Shown in pieces: positions 1 to 5,126 of a stretch of DNA of 5,126 nt. The notes beneath the pieces are model-generated. The model ran no database searches. It saw only the letters and a list, made by a program, of their open reading frames with translations, and was not told the DNA's origin. Position 1 is the stretch's first letter. Each line of letters starts with the position of its first letter. The translations under genes were made by a program, and so were the position numbers. The stretch comes from Treponema sp. (GTDB lineage: Bacteria; Spirochaetota; Spirochaetia; Treponematales; Breznakiellaceae), in the NCBI GenBank assembly GCA_031266255.1, contig JAISBK010000027.1, positions 1 to 5,126 on the forward strand. Reading direction: 5' to 3'.

Positions 1-1484
1 TGGCCGCCTGAGTTTTTCCATTGTTCGATTGCGGCCATGTAACCGGCTTCGTCGATCTGGCCCATGACCCATTGGATCTGGGCGTCTGCCATGATCTTCT
101 GTAATTCGGCGCCTCTTGATGTTTGGGTTGCTGATATGAGCGGGAAAGTGGGATCCGCTATCCCGTATCCTTTATCTATATTTGCCCTGTTAGTGGTATC
201 TACCCGTTCCCGATATGGCCTATTAACTCCTACAATTTTGCCGGGGATATTGTTTGCGGTAATTCCGATTACCGCAAAAACGTTGACCTCTCGAGCATAA
301 TTATCAACATTAATAGCTACTGCTCTCCCATCAGCCTGTAATTGAAAGTTTCTCCCTTCTATACCCCAATTAACTAAATCTTTTGCTTCGTCAGTATCGA
401 ATGCATCAAAAATATCAAAACAAGCCTGGAATTCCGCTTGCGTTTTAACAGACGTTTTTGGGAAGGCAAAGCCGCCATAATAACCGGAGATTGCCGGTAA
501 ACGAATATCACCGGTAACGCTTTTTACGTCGGTGGTGAAATCCCAAAGATCCTCAAGTTGGATATTTGGATTTTGCGCCTGTTTTGTTTTTACCAGCACC
601 TCAAAACGGCTCATTGGCCGATCTATAACATCGATCAGAACTCCTCCCGCTTCGGTATTTAATATTTCCAGCGCCCTCTCCGCCCGTATGGTTGCGAAAT
701 CCTGGTTCATTAACTTTTCGTCATACAGCCTCTTGTAAAACCGAATGGTATCCATGTATGGCTTGGTCATAAAGACCGGTATCAGCCCGCCATTTTCTTC
801 AACCCATCCGTTGCCTGCTCCAAAAGCCGTTGCGGAAATCCGTAACTGCCAAATACCACTTGAGTCGGCCGCGGTTATTAATCCGACGGTGTCATGTCTG
901 CCATTCCCGTCAGGATCCTGGGTGGTAAAAGCCTTCATTATATTATAAACCTCATCCATATTAGTTGGAGGTTTTAGGCCCAATTTAGCCAGCCAGTCTT
1001 TCCTAAAGCTATAACCAGTATCCACCATAGTGCGTGTCCTGGGAATAAAATAATTTTTTCCGCCCATATTGGTGTTTGCTAATACCTGTTGAGGCATATT
1101 CTTCGATATTGTTTTTGAAGATTTAATTGCATCGGTCACTTCCCAGATGAGACCCCCATTGATAGCACTGATAAACGTGTTATGTTTTGGGTCAGTTACA
1201 CAGAAGGCATCAGGTAATTCTCCGGCAGCAATAGAGATATTTAACCTGTCCTGATACCCGTCTGTTGGAACAAATTGTAATTCAAACGGATGCGGAGTGA
1301 GCTTTTTTAACTCTACTATTACAGGAGCATCTGGCGGAGGCACTTCCGGGAAAATCAGAGGAGCCATTATGGTATACACCCTCGTCCTCTCTCCTCCTGA
1401 CGGAGTTTGGCTACTTCCTCTGGCCCACAAAATACTTCCCGCAACAATCACCAAAAAAACAGCTATTGTAATTCTTTTCATCAT
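1..1484 (-). CDS. Family 1 extracellular sugar-binding protein (LplA/YtcQ type), 3' end cut by window edge
   Basis: Periplasmic substrate-binding subunit of a CUT1-type ABC importer, expected to deliver a sugar or oligosaccharide to the two permeases encoded just upstream. The frame is open from 1484 to the left edge and gives 494 residues; family members usually end some 20-40 residues after the last motif seen here, so only the tail is missing. Residues 1-21 form a signal peptide (MMKR, then a hydrophobic stretch to LWA); there is no lipobox cysteine, so it looks like a freely secreted periplasmic protein rather than a lipoprotein. Family signatures are RKDWLAKLGL (161-170), the acidic loop DPDGNGRHDT (190-199, resembling a calcium-binding loop) and MGQIDEAGY (474-482). 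Two ATGs stand in tandem (1484 and 1481). GGAGG lies 4 and 7 bases before them, so 1481 is equally or more likely the true start. It follows the LplC-type gene by 57 bases. The exact substrate cannot be read from the sequence; plant-cell-wall oligosaccharides are a guess from family relatives. Confidence 0.93.
   Translation of the reverse strand, partial: MMKRITIAVFLVIVAGSILWARGSSQTPSGGERTRVYTIMAPLIFPEVPPPDAPVIVELKKLTPHPFELQFVPTDGYQDRLNISIAAGELPDAFCVTDPKHNTFISAINGGLIWEVTDAIKSSKTISKNMPQQVLANTNMGGKNYFIPRTRTMVDTGYSFRKDWLAKLGLKPPTNMDEVYNIMKAFTTQDPDGNGRHDTVGLITAADSSGIWQLRISATAFGAGNGWVEENGGLIPVFMTKPYMDTIRFYKRLYDEKLMNQDFATIRAERALEILNTEAGGVLIDVIDRPMSRFEVLVKTKQAQNPNIQLEDLWDFTTDVKSVTGDIRLPAISGYYGGFAFPKTSVKTQAEFQACFDIFDAFDTDEAKDLVNWGIEGRNFQLQADGRAVAINVDNYAREVNVFAVIGITANNIPGKIVGVNRPYRERVDTTNRANIDKGYGIADPTFPLISATQTSRGAELQKIMADAQIQWVMGQIDEAGYMAAIEQWKNSGG
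253..278. repeat. Perfect 11-bp inverted repeat inside the sugar-binding protein gene
   Basis: The arms TTTGCGGTAAT (253-263) and ATTACCGCAAA (268-278) are exact reverse complements around a 4-base loop (264-267). The element lies wholly within the coding sequence and encodes part of a hydrophobic stretch (FAVIGITAN). In mRNA it would form a strong stem with a CGGA loop. No T-run follows it in the direction of transcription, so it is not a standard terminator. Its function is unknown and it may be chance. Confidence 0.6.
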
Positions 1485-1488
1485 CTTT

Positions 1489-1493
1489 CCTCC
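1489..1493 (-). promoter_or_regulatory. Ribosome binding site of the sugar-binding protein gene
   Basis: The minus strand reads GGAGGAAAGATGATG. GGAGG is a near-perfect Shine-Dalgarno core, 4 bases before the first ATG and 7 before the second, which favours the second. A run of seven T lies directly upstream of it. It is the strongest ribosome binding site visible in this operon, consistent with the usual need for more binding protein than permease. Confidence 0.8.
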
Positions 1494-1514
1494 AAAAAAA
1501 TAATTAGAATGACC

Positions 1515-1532
1515 CGTCTTTACAATGAGACG
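1515..1532 (-). other. Weak intercistronic stem-loop between LplC-type permease and binding protein genes
   Basis: CGTCT (1515-1519) and AGACG (1528-1532) can pair around an 8-base loop in the 57-base gap between the permease stop and the binding protein start. A seven-T run occurs about 14 bases further on, directly before the ribosome binding site. That is too far away for a classical intrinsic terminator. Stem-loops here sometimes stabilise or separate the binding protein transcript, but a 5-bp stem is weak and may be chance. Confidence 0.22.
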
Positions 1533-1541
1533 AATTAAAGA

Positions 1542-2411
1542 TTATCCCTTTACAGATCCCAGCAGGATTCCCTTAGTAAAATATTTCTGCATAAAAGGGT
1601 AAACCGCCAATATCGGTACCGTTGCTATTACGATAGTACACATCTTTGTGCTCACAGGTGGCAGCATAATATCACTATCCATTGCAGTCGTATCTCCCAA
1701 GGCCATAGATAAGTTGGTTAGCATTCTAAGTACTACTTGAATTGGCCATTTTGTACTGTCCCTGAGATAGAGGGTGGCCGCAAACCATGAATTCCAAATT
1801 CCTACACCGTAAATAACAACAAAGGTGGCAATTATAGGCATGGAAATTGGAAGAATTATCCGCATTAGGATATATAAATAACCCGCACCATCAAGCATGG
1901 CTGATTCTTCAAGTTCTTTTGGAAGCTCCTGAAAGTAATTCCTGAATATAACAAAATTAAAAGTACTGATCGCTCCGGGCAGTATGAGGGCCGACATTTT
2001 ATTCATCAACCCAAGACTCCGTACAATCATATACTCCGGCACAATGCCGCCAGAAAACATCATGGTAAAGGTAACCAGGAAAAGAATAATTCGTCTTCCC
2101 TTTATCCCAGAATGAGCCAGTGGGTAAGCGAAAAGTACTGTCATCATTATATTAAAAGTAGTACCTACGGCAGTTAGTAGCACAGAAACTCTAAGAGCTT
2201 GCATCAATGTTTTTGTTGAAAACACATAACGGTATGCTTCAAAAGATAGCCTTTTGGGGATCAGTATCATCTGACCTCTGCCCATCAATTCAGGCGGCGT
2301 CAGGGAAGCCACAACCACATACACAAAAGGCAAAACAGCCATAATACCAACAATGCCCATTATGAAAAGAATTAATCCATCAATTATTATATCTGCAGGT
2401 TTATGCTTCAT
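1542..2411 (-). CDS. Carbohydrate ABC transporter permease, LplC type (CUT1, MalG-like half)
   Basis: Inner-membrane permease of 289 residues, the normal family length, expected to pair with the LplB-type permease upstream to form the channel of a sugar importer. About six membrane segments are visible, near residues 10-35, 72-97, 107-130, 138-158, 186-208 and 256-274. The cytoplasmic EAA loop that docks on the ATPase is at 168-188: EESAMLDGAG, then IILP. The C-terminal sequence YPFMQKYFTKGILLGSVKG is the hallmark ending of LplC-type permeases. The start at 2411 is supported by AGGAG nine bases upstream (2421-2425). It begins 35 bases after the LplB-type stop and is followed at 57 bases by the binding protein gene, so the three are almost certainly one transcript. 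No ATPase gene is seen; a shared MsmK-type ATPase is the usual partner in this subfamily. Confidence 0.96.
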   Translation of the reverse strand: MKHKPADIIIDGLILFIMGIVGIMAVLPFVYVVVASLTPPELMGRGQMILIPKRLSFEAYRYVFSTKTLMQALRVSVLLTAVGTTFNIMMTVLFAYPLAHSGIKGRRIILFLVTFTMMFSGGIVPEYMIVRSLGLMNKMSALILPGAISTFNFVIFRNYFQELPKELEESAMLDGAGYLYILMRIILPISMPIIATFVVIYGVGIWNSWFAATLYLRDSTKWPIQVVLRMLTNLSMALGDTTAMDSDIMLPPVSTKMCTIVIATVPILAVYPFMQKYFTKGILLGSVKG

Positions 2412-2420
2412 ATCTGGCTA

Positions 2421-2425
2421 CTCCT
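2421..2425 (-). promoter_or_regulatory. Ribosome binding site of the LplC-type permease gene
   Basis: The minus strand reads AGGAGTAGCCAGATATG, with AGGAG nine bases before the ATG at 2411. This site fixes the start of the 289-residue protein. It lies inside the tiny ORF that begins in the ATG tandem at 2440-2429. Confidence 0.75.
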
Positions 2426-2428
2426 ATC

Positions 2429-2440
2429 CATCATCATCAT
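2429..2440 (-). repeat. Four tandem ATG triplets opening a 10-codon mini-ORF before the LplC-type gene
   Basis: Reading the minus strand, ATG is repeated four times (2440-2429). In frame it continues as MMMMDRSSQI and ends at TGA (2410-2408), which overlaps the ATG of the permease gene (ATGA arrangement). No good ribosome binding site precedes the repeat (AAAAG only). It could be a simple trinucleotide repeat or a leader giving translational coupling. Nothing shows that it is translated. Confidence 0.4.
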
Positions 2441-2446
2441 CTTTTA

Positions 2447-3367
2447 TTAGTAGATCCCATCTTCGCCGAATTTCTTTGCCATAAAATTCGCCAATACTAC
2501 CAAAATTAATGATGCCGTTGATTTAAAAAAACCCACTGCTGCGGTATAACTGAACTGGCCGCCCAAAATACCTGTAGTGTAAACATATGTATCAAATACC
2601 TCACCCAGGCTTCTATTCAAAGGATTTATCATCAGGAGTAGTTGTTCAAAACCGGTATTAAGAAAATGTCCCAACCTAAGTATTAATAAGATTACGATGG
2701 TACTTCTTATCCCCGGCAAAGTAATATACCACAATTTTTGCCCACGGGAAGCACCGTCAACCTCGGCGGCAAAATATAATTCCGGATCAATAGAGGATAA
2801 GGCCGCTAAAAATATTATTGTCCCCCAACCTGATTCTTTCCAGATTATCTGCATCATTATAAGCGGCCTGAAAAGAGCAGCGCTCGTAAGAAACCTGATG
2901 GGCTCCCGGCCCAAATAAACCAGAATATTGTTAACGATGCCGTCATCAACAGTGAGAATAATATTGGTAATTGAACAAATCACCACCCAGGATATAAAGT
3001 GGGGAATATAAACAAGGGTCTGAGTAAACCTCTTAAACCAAATAATACGAATCTCGTTTAAAAGCAATGCAAGAATGATCGGGATAGGAAAATAGATAAA
3101 AATATTCATCAAACCGAAGATTAATGTATTGGTAAAAAGCATTCCGAAAGTAGGCTCACTAAAGAACCGCTTAAAATGGTCAAGCCCGACAAACGGACTC
3201 CGAAAAAATCCCAGAAAAACGTTAAATTCCTGAAAAGCCATCGTAAGACCAAACATAGGCCCGTACTTAAATATTATGTAATAAAGAAGCCCGGGAATCA
3301 TCATTACATAGAGCCATTTTTCTTTTCCAAGGCTCTTTTTTTTCCTGAATTGTTTTATGTTAGCCAT
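2447..3367 (-). CDS. Carbohydrate ABC transporter permease, LplB type (CUT1, MalF-like half)
   Basis: Inner-membrane permease of 306 residues from the chosen start (MANIKQF...), first gene of the sugar-importer operon. Family features are a basic N-terminus (KQFRKKK) followed by a first membrane segment containing the typical IPGLLYYIIFKYGPMFG (24-40), the segment VYIPHFISWVV (119-129), and the EAA loop at 196-219 (ELYFAAEVDGASRG, then ITLP) that contacts the ATPase. About six membrane segments are visible, near 19-40, 78-103, 117-140, 167-190, 217-240 and 275-298. The frame stays open upstream to 3805, but that extension (many P, S, T and C residues) matches no permease N-terminus and runs antisense to a transposase relic, so I reject it. 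ATG 3409 (320 residues) is the main alternative: CGGA sits 6 bases before it, but the candidate promoter would leave almost no leader. No strong ribosome binding site is seen for 3367 (only GGAAAA about 11 bases upstream). The family call is certain; the exact start is not. Confidence 0.93.
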   Translation of the reverse strand: MANIKQFRKKKSLGKEKWLYVMMIPGLLYYIIFKYGPMFGLTMAFQEFNVFLGFFRSPFVGLDHFKRFFSEPTFGMLFTNTLIFGLMNIFIYFPIPIILALLLNEIRIIWFKRFTQTLVYIPHFISWVVICSITNIILTVDDGIVNNILVYLGREPIRFLTSAALFRPLIMMQIIWKESGWGTIIFLAALSSIDPELYFAAEVDGASRGQKLWYITLPGIRSTIVILLILRLGHFLNTGFEQLLLMINPLNRSLGEVFDTYVYTTGILGGQFSYTAAVGFFKSTASLILVVLANFMAKKFGEDGIY

Positions 3368-3401
3368 GAATGCATTTTTCCAGTGATTACTTGCCCTGTC
3401 T

Positions 3402-3433
3402 ATAATCATTTTTAATCCGGGATAATCATTTTT
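3402..3433. repeat. 12-base direct repeat with 20-base period upstream of the LplB-type gene
   Basis: ATAATCATTTTT occurs at 3402-3413 and again at 3422-3433, exactly two helical turns apart. The second copy contains the proposed -10 element and the first covers the presumed start of the transcript and the alternative ATG at 3409. The spacing is typical of paired operator half-sites, but an AT-rich duplication could also arise by chance. Confidence 0.4.
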
Positions 3434-3450
3434 GGTTATGTATGCGTCAA
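3422..3450 (-). promoter_or_regulatory. Candidate promoter of the sugar-importer operon
   Basis: On the minus strand TTGACG (3450-3445, five of six matches to the -35 consensus) is followed after exactly 17 bases by GATTAT (3427-3422, four of six matches to the -10 consensus). Transcription would start near 3415 and leave a leader of about 48 bases before ATG 3367. The site lies directly between the transposase relic and the operon, as expected if the operon keeps its own promoter. This is a consensus match only. Confidence 0.45.
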
Positions 3451-3558
3451 AACAACTGGTTCTGCCGTACCAGGGGCCTATCCCCGTACATACCCAAGAG
3501 TTTACCGTCGATACTGACGTTGGCGATCCATCCCCTTGATAACCGCATTGTCCGTCGT

Positions 3559-3771
3559 GGCAGGTTCCGCAATGCTCTGGCGGCACATAATGGAAAAATG
3601 GATCGGGCGAATGAGGACGGGGAGAGGCGGTTGCTTGCGTTTGAATGGGGGTACAGTCCGATAATGCCTCCAAAAAAGAACCGGAAGAAACCCTGGGAAT
3701 ATAATAAGGAACGGTATAAACGACGGAATGAGGTGGAGGGGATGTTTCGGGGGGGTGAGCGGGCTCGAGGG
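3559..3771 (+). pseudogene. Remnant of an IS5-type DDE transposase, C-terminal part
   Basis: The plus-strand frame contains a recognisable piece of an IS5-family transposase, running against all neighbouring genes. The core is 3598-3750: MDRANED, where the aspartate matches the second catalytic D region of the family (usually LLMDRAYE); then MPPKKNRKKPWEYNKERYKR, which is the diagnostic IS5-type PPKKNR..PWEYD.E.YKRRN block; then RNEVEGMFR, which carries the third catalytic glutamate and is normally NEVERLFRRLK. The piece before the core (GRFRNALAAHNGK) and after it (GGERARG in place of RRLKRFRR) is only faintly similar. The N-terminus, the first catalytic aspartate and the final helices are missing. 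The frame stops at TGA 3784, inside the GC-rich inverted repeat. There is no ribosome binding site and no recognisable terminal repeat pair. The fragment is dead; it marks an old insertion and later deletion. Confidence 0.75.
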
Positions 3772-3810
3772 GAACGGGCCGCCTGAAGAAACCCAGCGGC
3801 CCCACTCCCC
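3769..3810. terminator. GC-rich interrupted inverted repeat just after the family 5 binding protein gene
   Basis: The inner arms GGGCCGC (3776-3782) and GCGGCCC (3796-3802) pair perfectly around a 13-base loop. Outer arms GGGGA (3769-3773) and TCCCC (3806-3810) extend the stem across a small internal loop. It begins seven bases after the stop codon of the gene that ends at 3817, the right place for a terminator. On the minus strand no T-run follows, whereas on the plus strand it is followed by GTTTTC. It may therefore be a weak or factor-dependent terminator, or a relic of the insertion sequence end. Confidence 0.4.
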
Positions 3811-3816
3811 GTTTTC

Positions 3817-5126
3817 TTAGCGGTAATCTTCGAGGACAAACCCTTTCCGGGCTTCGTTGGGGATAAATGAATACTTATGGAAAACATCATTTTCCCCCAT
3901 GATCACCGAATAGTTGTCATACCGGGTGTTGTTATAGGCGAAAAATCCCTCGGGATACCAGAGCATGACCCGTTTGGGGTACTTGTTGATCAGGGTCTGG
4001 AGCCGGTAGGTCGCGGCCATCCGGTCTTCTTTGGAGACTGCGGCTTCCCAGTCCTTCATGGCCTGGTCCCGTTCCGGGTAGGGGATGATGTCGGTTTTCT
4101 GTTCCCCGGCCTGGAGGACTAACATCATATCGTCGTCGGCCAGACCGTGGGGGACAAATTCGCCTACGGTCATATTGTAGTTTCCCTGGACGTTTACCAC
4201 TTCGTTATAGGCGGCGGTTTCCAGGGCCTCCACATGGGATTTAAAGCCGATTGCCGCCAGATGTTCGGTGATTATCTCCGCAGCGCGGACATAGAGGGGC
4301 CCGGAAGCATCCACCAGAATCCGCCAGTCAATGGGCCGGCCCTCGGGGGTTTCCCGGAAACCGTCGCTGTTGATGTCTACATAACCTATTTCGGTAAAAA
4401 GCCGGGCCGCTGTTTCAGGATCGTAAGGCTGGGAATTGTCGGGGTTGGTATGGAAAGAGAGGGGATGGGGATAGCCCGCGGTGCCACTGCTGCCCCGGCT
4501 CAGGCCTACGATCTGTAAAAGCTCGTCCCGGTTAATGGCGTAACTAAAGGCTTCCCGGAAGGCCAGTTCCCCAAAGGGCCGGGTGGAGGTATCCAGGGTG
4601 ATGGAGGCTCCCCAAAGATAGGGGGCTTTTACGATGGTGATATTGGGAATCCCGGACCACTCCTCCACCATTTCCGGGGGCAGGTTCCGGGCGGCGGCGT
4701 CTATTTCCCCGCTCCGCAGGGCGGTAAACATGGTGGAGAAGTCCCGGATCACCACCAGGTTGAGATTCTTTACCAGAGGGGCGCCCAGGTGGTAGTCCTC
4801 AAAGGCTTCCAGTTTATAATATTCCCCCACCTTATAGTCCACGATCTTATAGGGCCCGGTGCCAATGGACTTGCCGGTAAACTGCCGGGGGTCCTGGATG
4901 TTTTCCCATTGGGCCTTCTGGACTATGGGAAGTTCCGCACAGGGTTCCCGGTCAAAAAAAGGCATGGGATAGGCGCCGGTTACCCGGAGGGTCAGCTCGT
5001 CAATGATGGTGATCCCTTCCCCGGGCAGCCGGGGAAACTGACTGGTATGGTGGGAATAGCGGTTGTTCGAGGGGCCTTCCCGGTTATAATCAATCGTAAA
5101 TTTGATATCCTCCGAAGTCAGGGGGG
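3817..5126 (-). CDS. Family 5 extracellular solute-binding protein (SBP_bac_5, OppA/DppA type), 5' end cut by window edge
   Basis: Periplasmic binding subunit of a peptide, nickel or oligosaccharide ABC importer. The frame is open from the right edge to TAA at 3819-3817, giving 435 residues; whole family members have about 500-620, so perhaps 100-170 N-terminal residues, including the signal peptide, lie outside. The ATG at 4965 is internal, because clear family sequence precedes it: PLTSEDIKFT at visible residues 1-10 is the usual PLTAEDVKFT motif of domain I. Next come GTGPYK (88-93), FREAFSYAINRDELL (190-204), the hinge-proximal helix common to the family, and YDPETAARLF...DINSDGFRE (234-258), again typical. 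The C-terminus (ARKGFVLEDYR) looks natural. Codons are rich in GGC, CCC and GCC, unlike the permease genes to the left. It has no partner genes in view and does not belong to the sugar operon, which has its own binding protein. The ligand cannot be decided. Confidence 0.92.
   Translation of the reverse strand, partial: PLTSEDIKFTIDYNREGPSNNRYSHHTSQFPRLPGEGITIIDELTLRVTGAYPMPFFDREPCAELPIVQKAQWENIQDPRQFTGKSIGTGPYKIVDYKVGEYYKLEAFEDYHLGAPLVKNLNLVVIRDFSTMFTALRSGEIDAAARNLPPEMVEEWSGIPNITIVKAPYLWGASITLDTSTRPFGELAFREAFSYAINRDELLQIVGLSRGSSGTAGYPHPLSFHTNPDNSQPYDPETAARLFTEIGYVDINSDGFRETPEGRPIDWRILVDASGPLYVRAAEIITEHLAAIGFKSHVEALETAAYNEVVNVQGNYNMTVGEFVPHGLADDDMMLVLQAGEQKTDIIPYPERDQAMKDWEAAVSKEDRMAATYRLQTLINKYPKRVMLWYPEGFFAYNNTRYDNYSVIMGENDVFHKYSFIPNEARKGFVLEDYR

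Noticed and set aside
64..1503. Short plus-strand ORFs across the first 1500 bases
   Set aside because: They lie opposite a continuous minus-strand frame with full LplA-type signatures, and none has a domain or a good ribosome binding site.
3442..3558. N-terminal part of the plus-strand ORF as a transposase start
   Set aside because: No ribosome binding site and no recognisable IS5-type sequence before about residue 40; only the later part matches the family.
3368..3805. N-terminal extension giving a 452-residue permease on the minus strand
   Set aside because: The extra residues are low-similarity, rich in P, S, T and C, cross the composition boundary and lie antisense to the transposase relic. 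LplB-type proteins are about 300 residues.
3447..3890. 147-residue minus-strand ORF overlapping the end of the family 5 gene
   Set aside because: It overlaps a certain gene in another frame, is rich in arginine and serine as expected of a shadow frame in GC-rich DNA, and shows no known domain. A short IDGK string recalls H-repeat transposases but nothing around it agrees.
3877..4518. Plus-strand ORFs across the family 5 binding protein
   Set aside because: They are antisense shadows of a gene with clear family motifs, and carry no recognisable domains.
1..5126. tRNA, rRNA, CRISPR array, riboswitch
   Set aside because: No regularly spaced repeats, no cloverleaf-like or rRNA-like sequence and no recognisable riboswitch leader were seen by eye in the non-coding stretches.

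Overview
This window fits a spirochaete-like, probably host- or gut-associated, saccharolytic bacterium. Treponema is my best guess, but this is an inference from protein style and not a database match. Three things point that way: sugar-uptake genes of the LplA/LplB/LplC type, a binding protein whose signal peptide ends in LWARGSS with no lipobox cysteine, and the absence of an ATPase gene next to the permeases. All intact genes lie on the minus strand, so transcription runs from high to low coordinates.

Layout from right to left. Positions 5126-3817 hold the C-terminal 435 residues of a family 5 (peptide/nickel/oligosaccharide type) extracellular solute-binding protein; its N-terminus lies beyond the window. 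It ends just before a GC-rich inverted repeat (3769-3810). Positions 3368-3768 have no intact gene. On the plus strand, opposite to everything else, they carry a degraded C-terminal piece of an IS5-type DDE transposase. Close to the next gene there is a candidate promoter (3450-3422) with a 12-base direct repeat. Then come three genes in one apparent operon: a LplB-type permease (3367-2447), a LplC-type permease (2411-1542) and a LplA/YtcQ-type family 1 sugar-binding protein (1484 to the left edge, missing only its C-terminal end).

Working together, the two permeases would form the membrane channel of a CUT1-type ABC importer and the family 1 protein would bind the sugar or oligosaccharide in the periplasm. 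The ATPase is not in the window and is probably a shared MsmK/UgpC-type subunit encoded elsewhere. The family 5 binding protein belongs to a different importer whose other subunits are not visible. The two systems differ clearly in base composition (sampled 60-base rows: about 58% G+C on the right, about 37-42% in the permeases), and the transposase relic sits at the boundary, so one block was probably brought next to the other by rearrangement or transfer.

I found no convincing new biological system. The most useful non-obvious items are the hidden transposase relic, the composition boundary, a perfect 11-bp intragenic hairpin inside the sugar-binding protein gene, and a tandem-ATG mini-ORF whose stop overlaps the start of the LplC-type gene.
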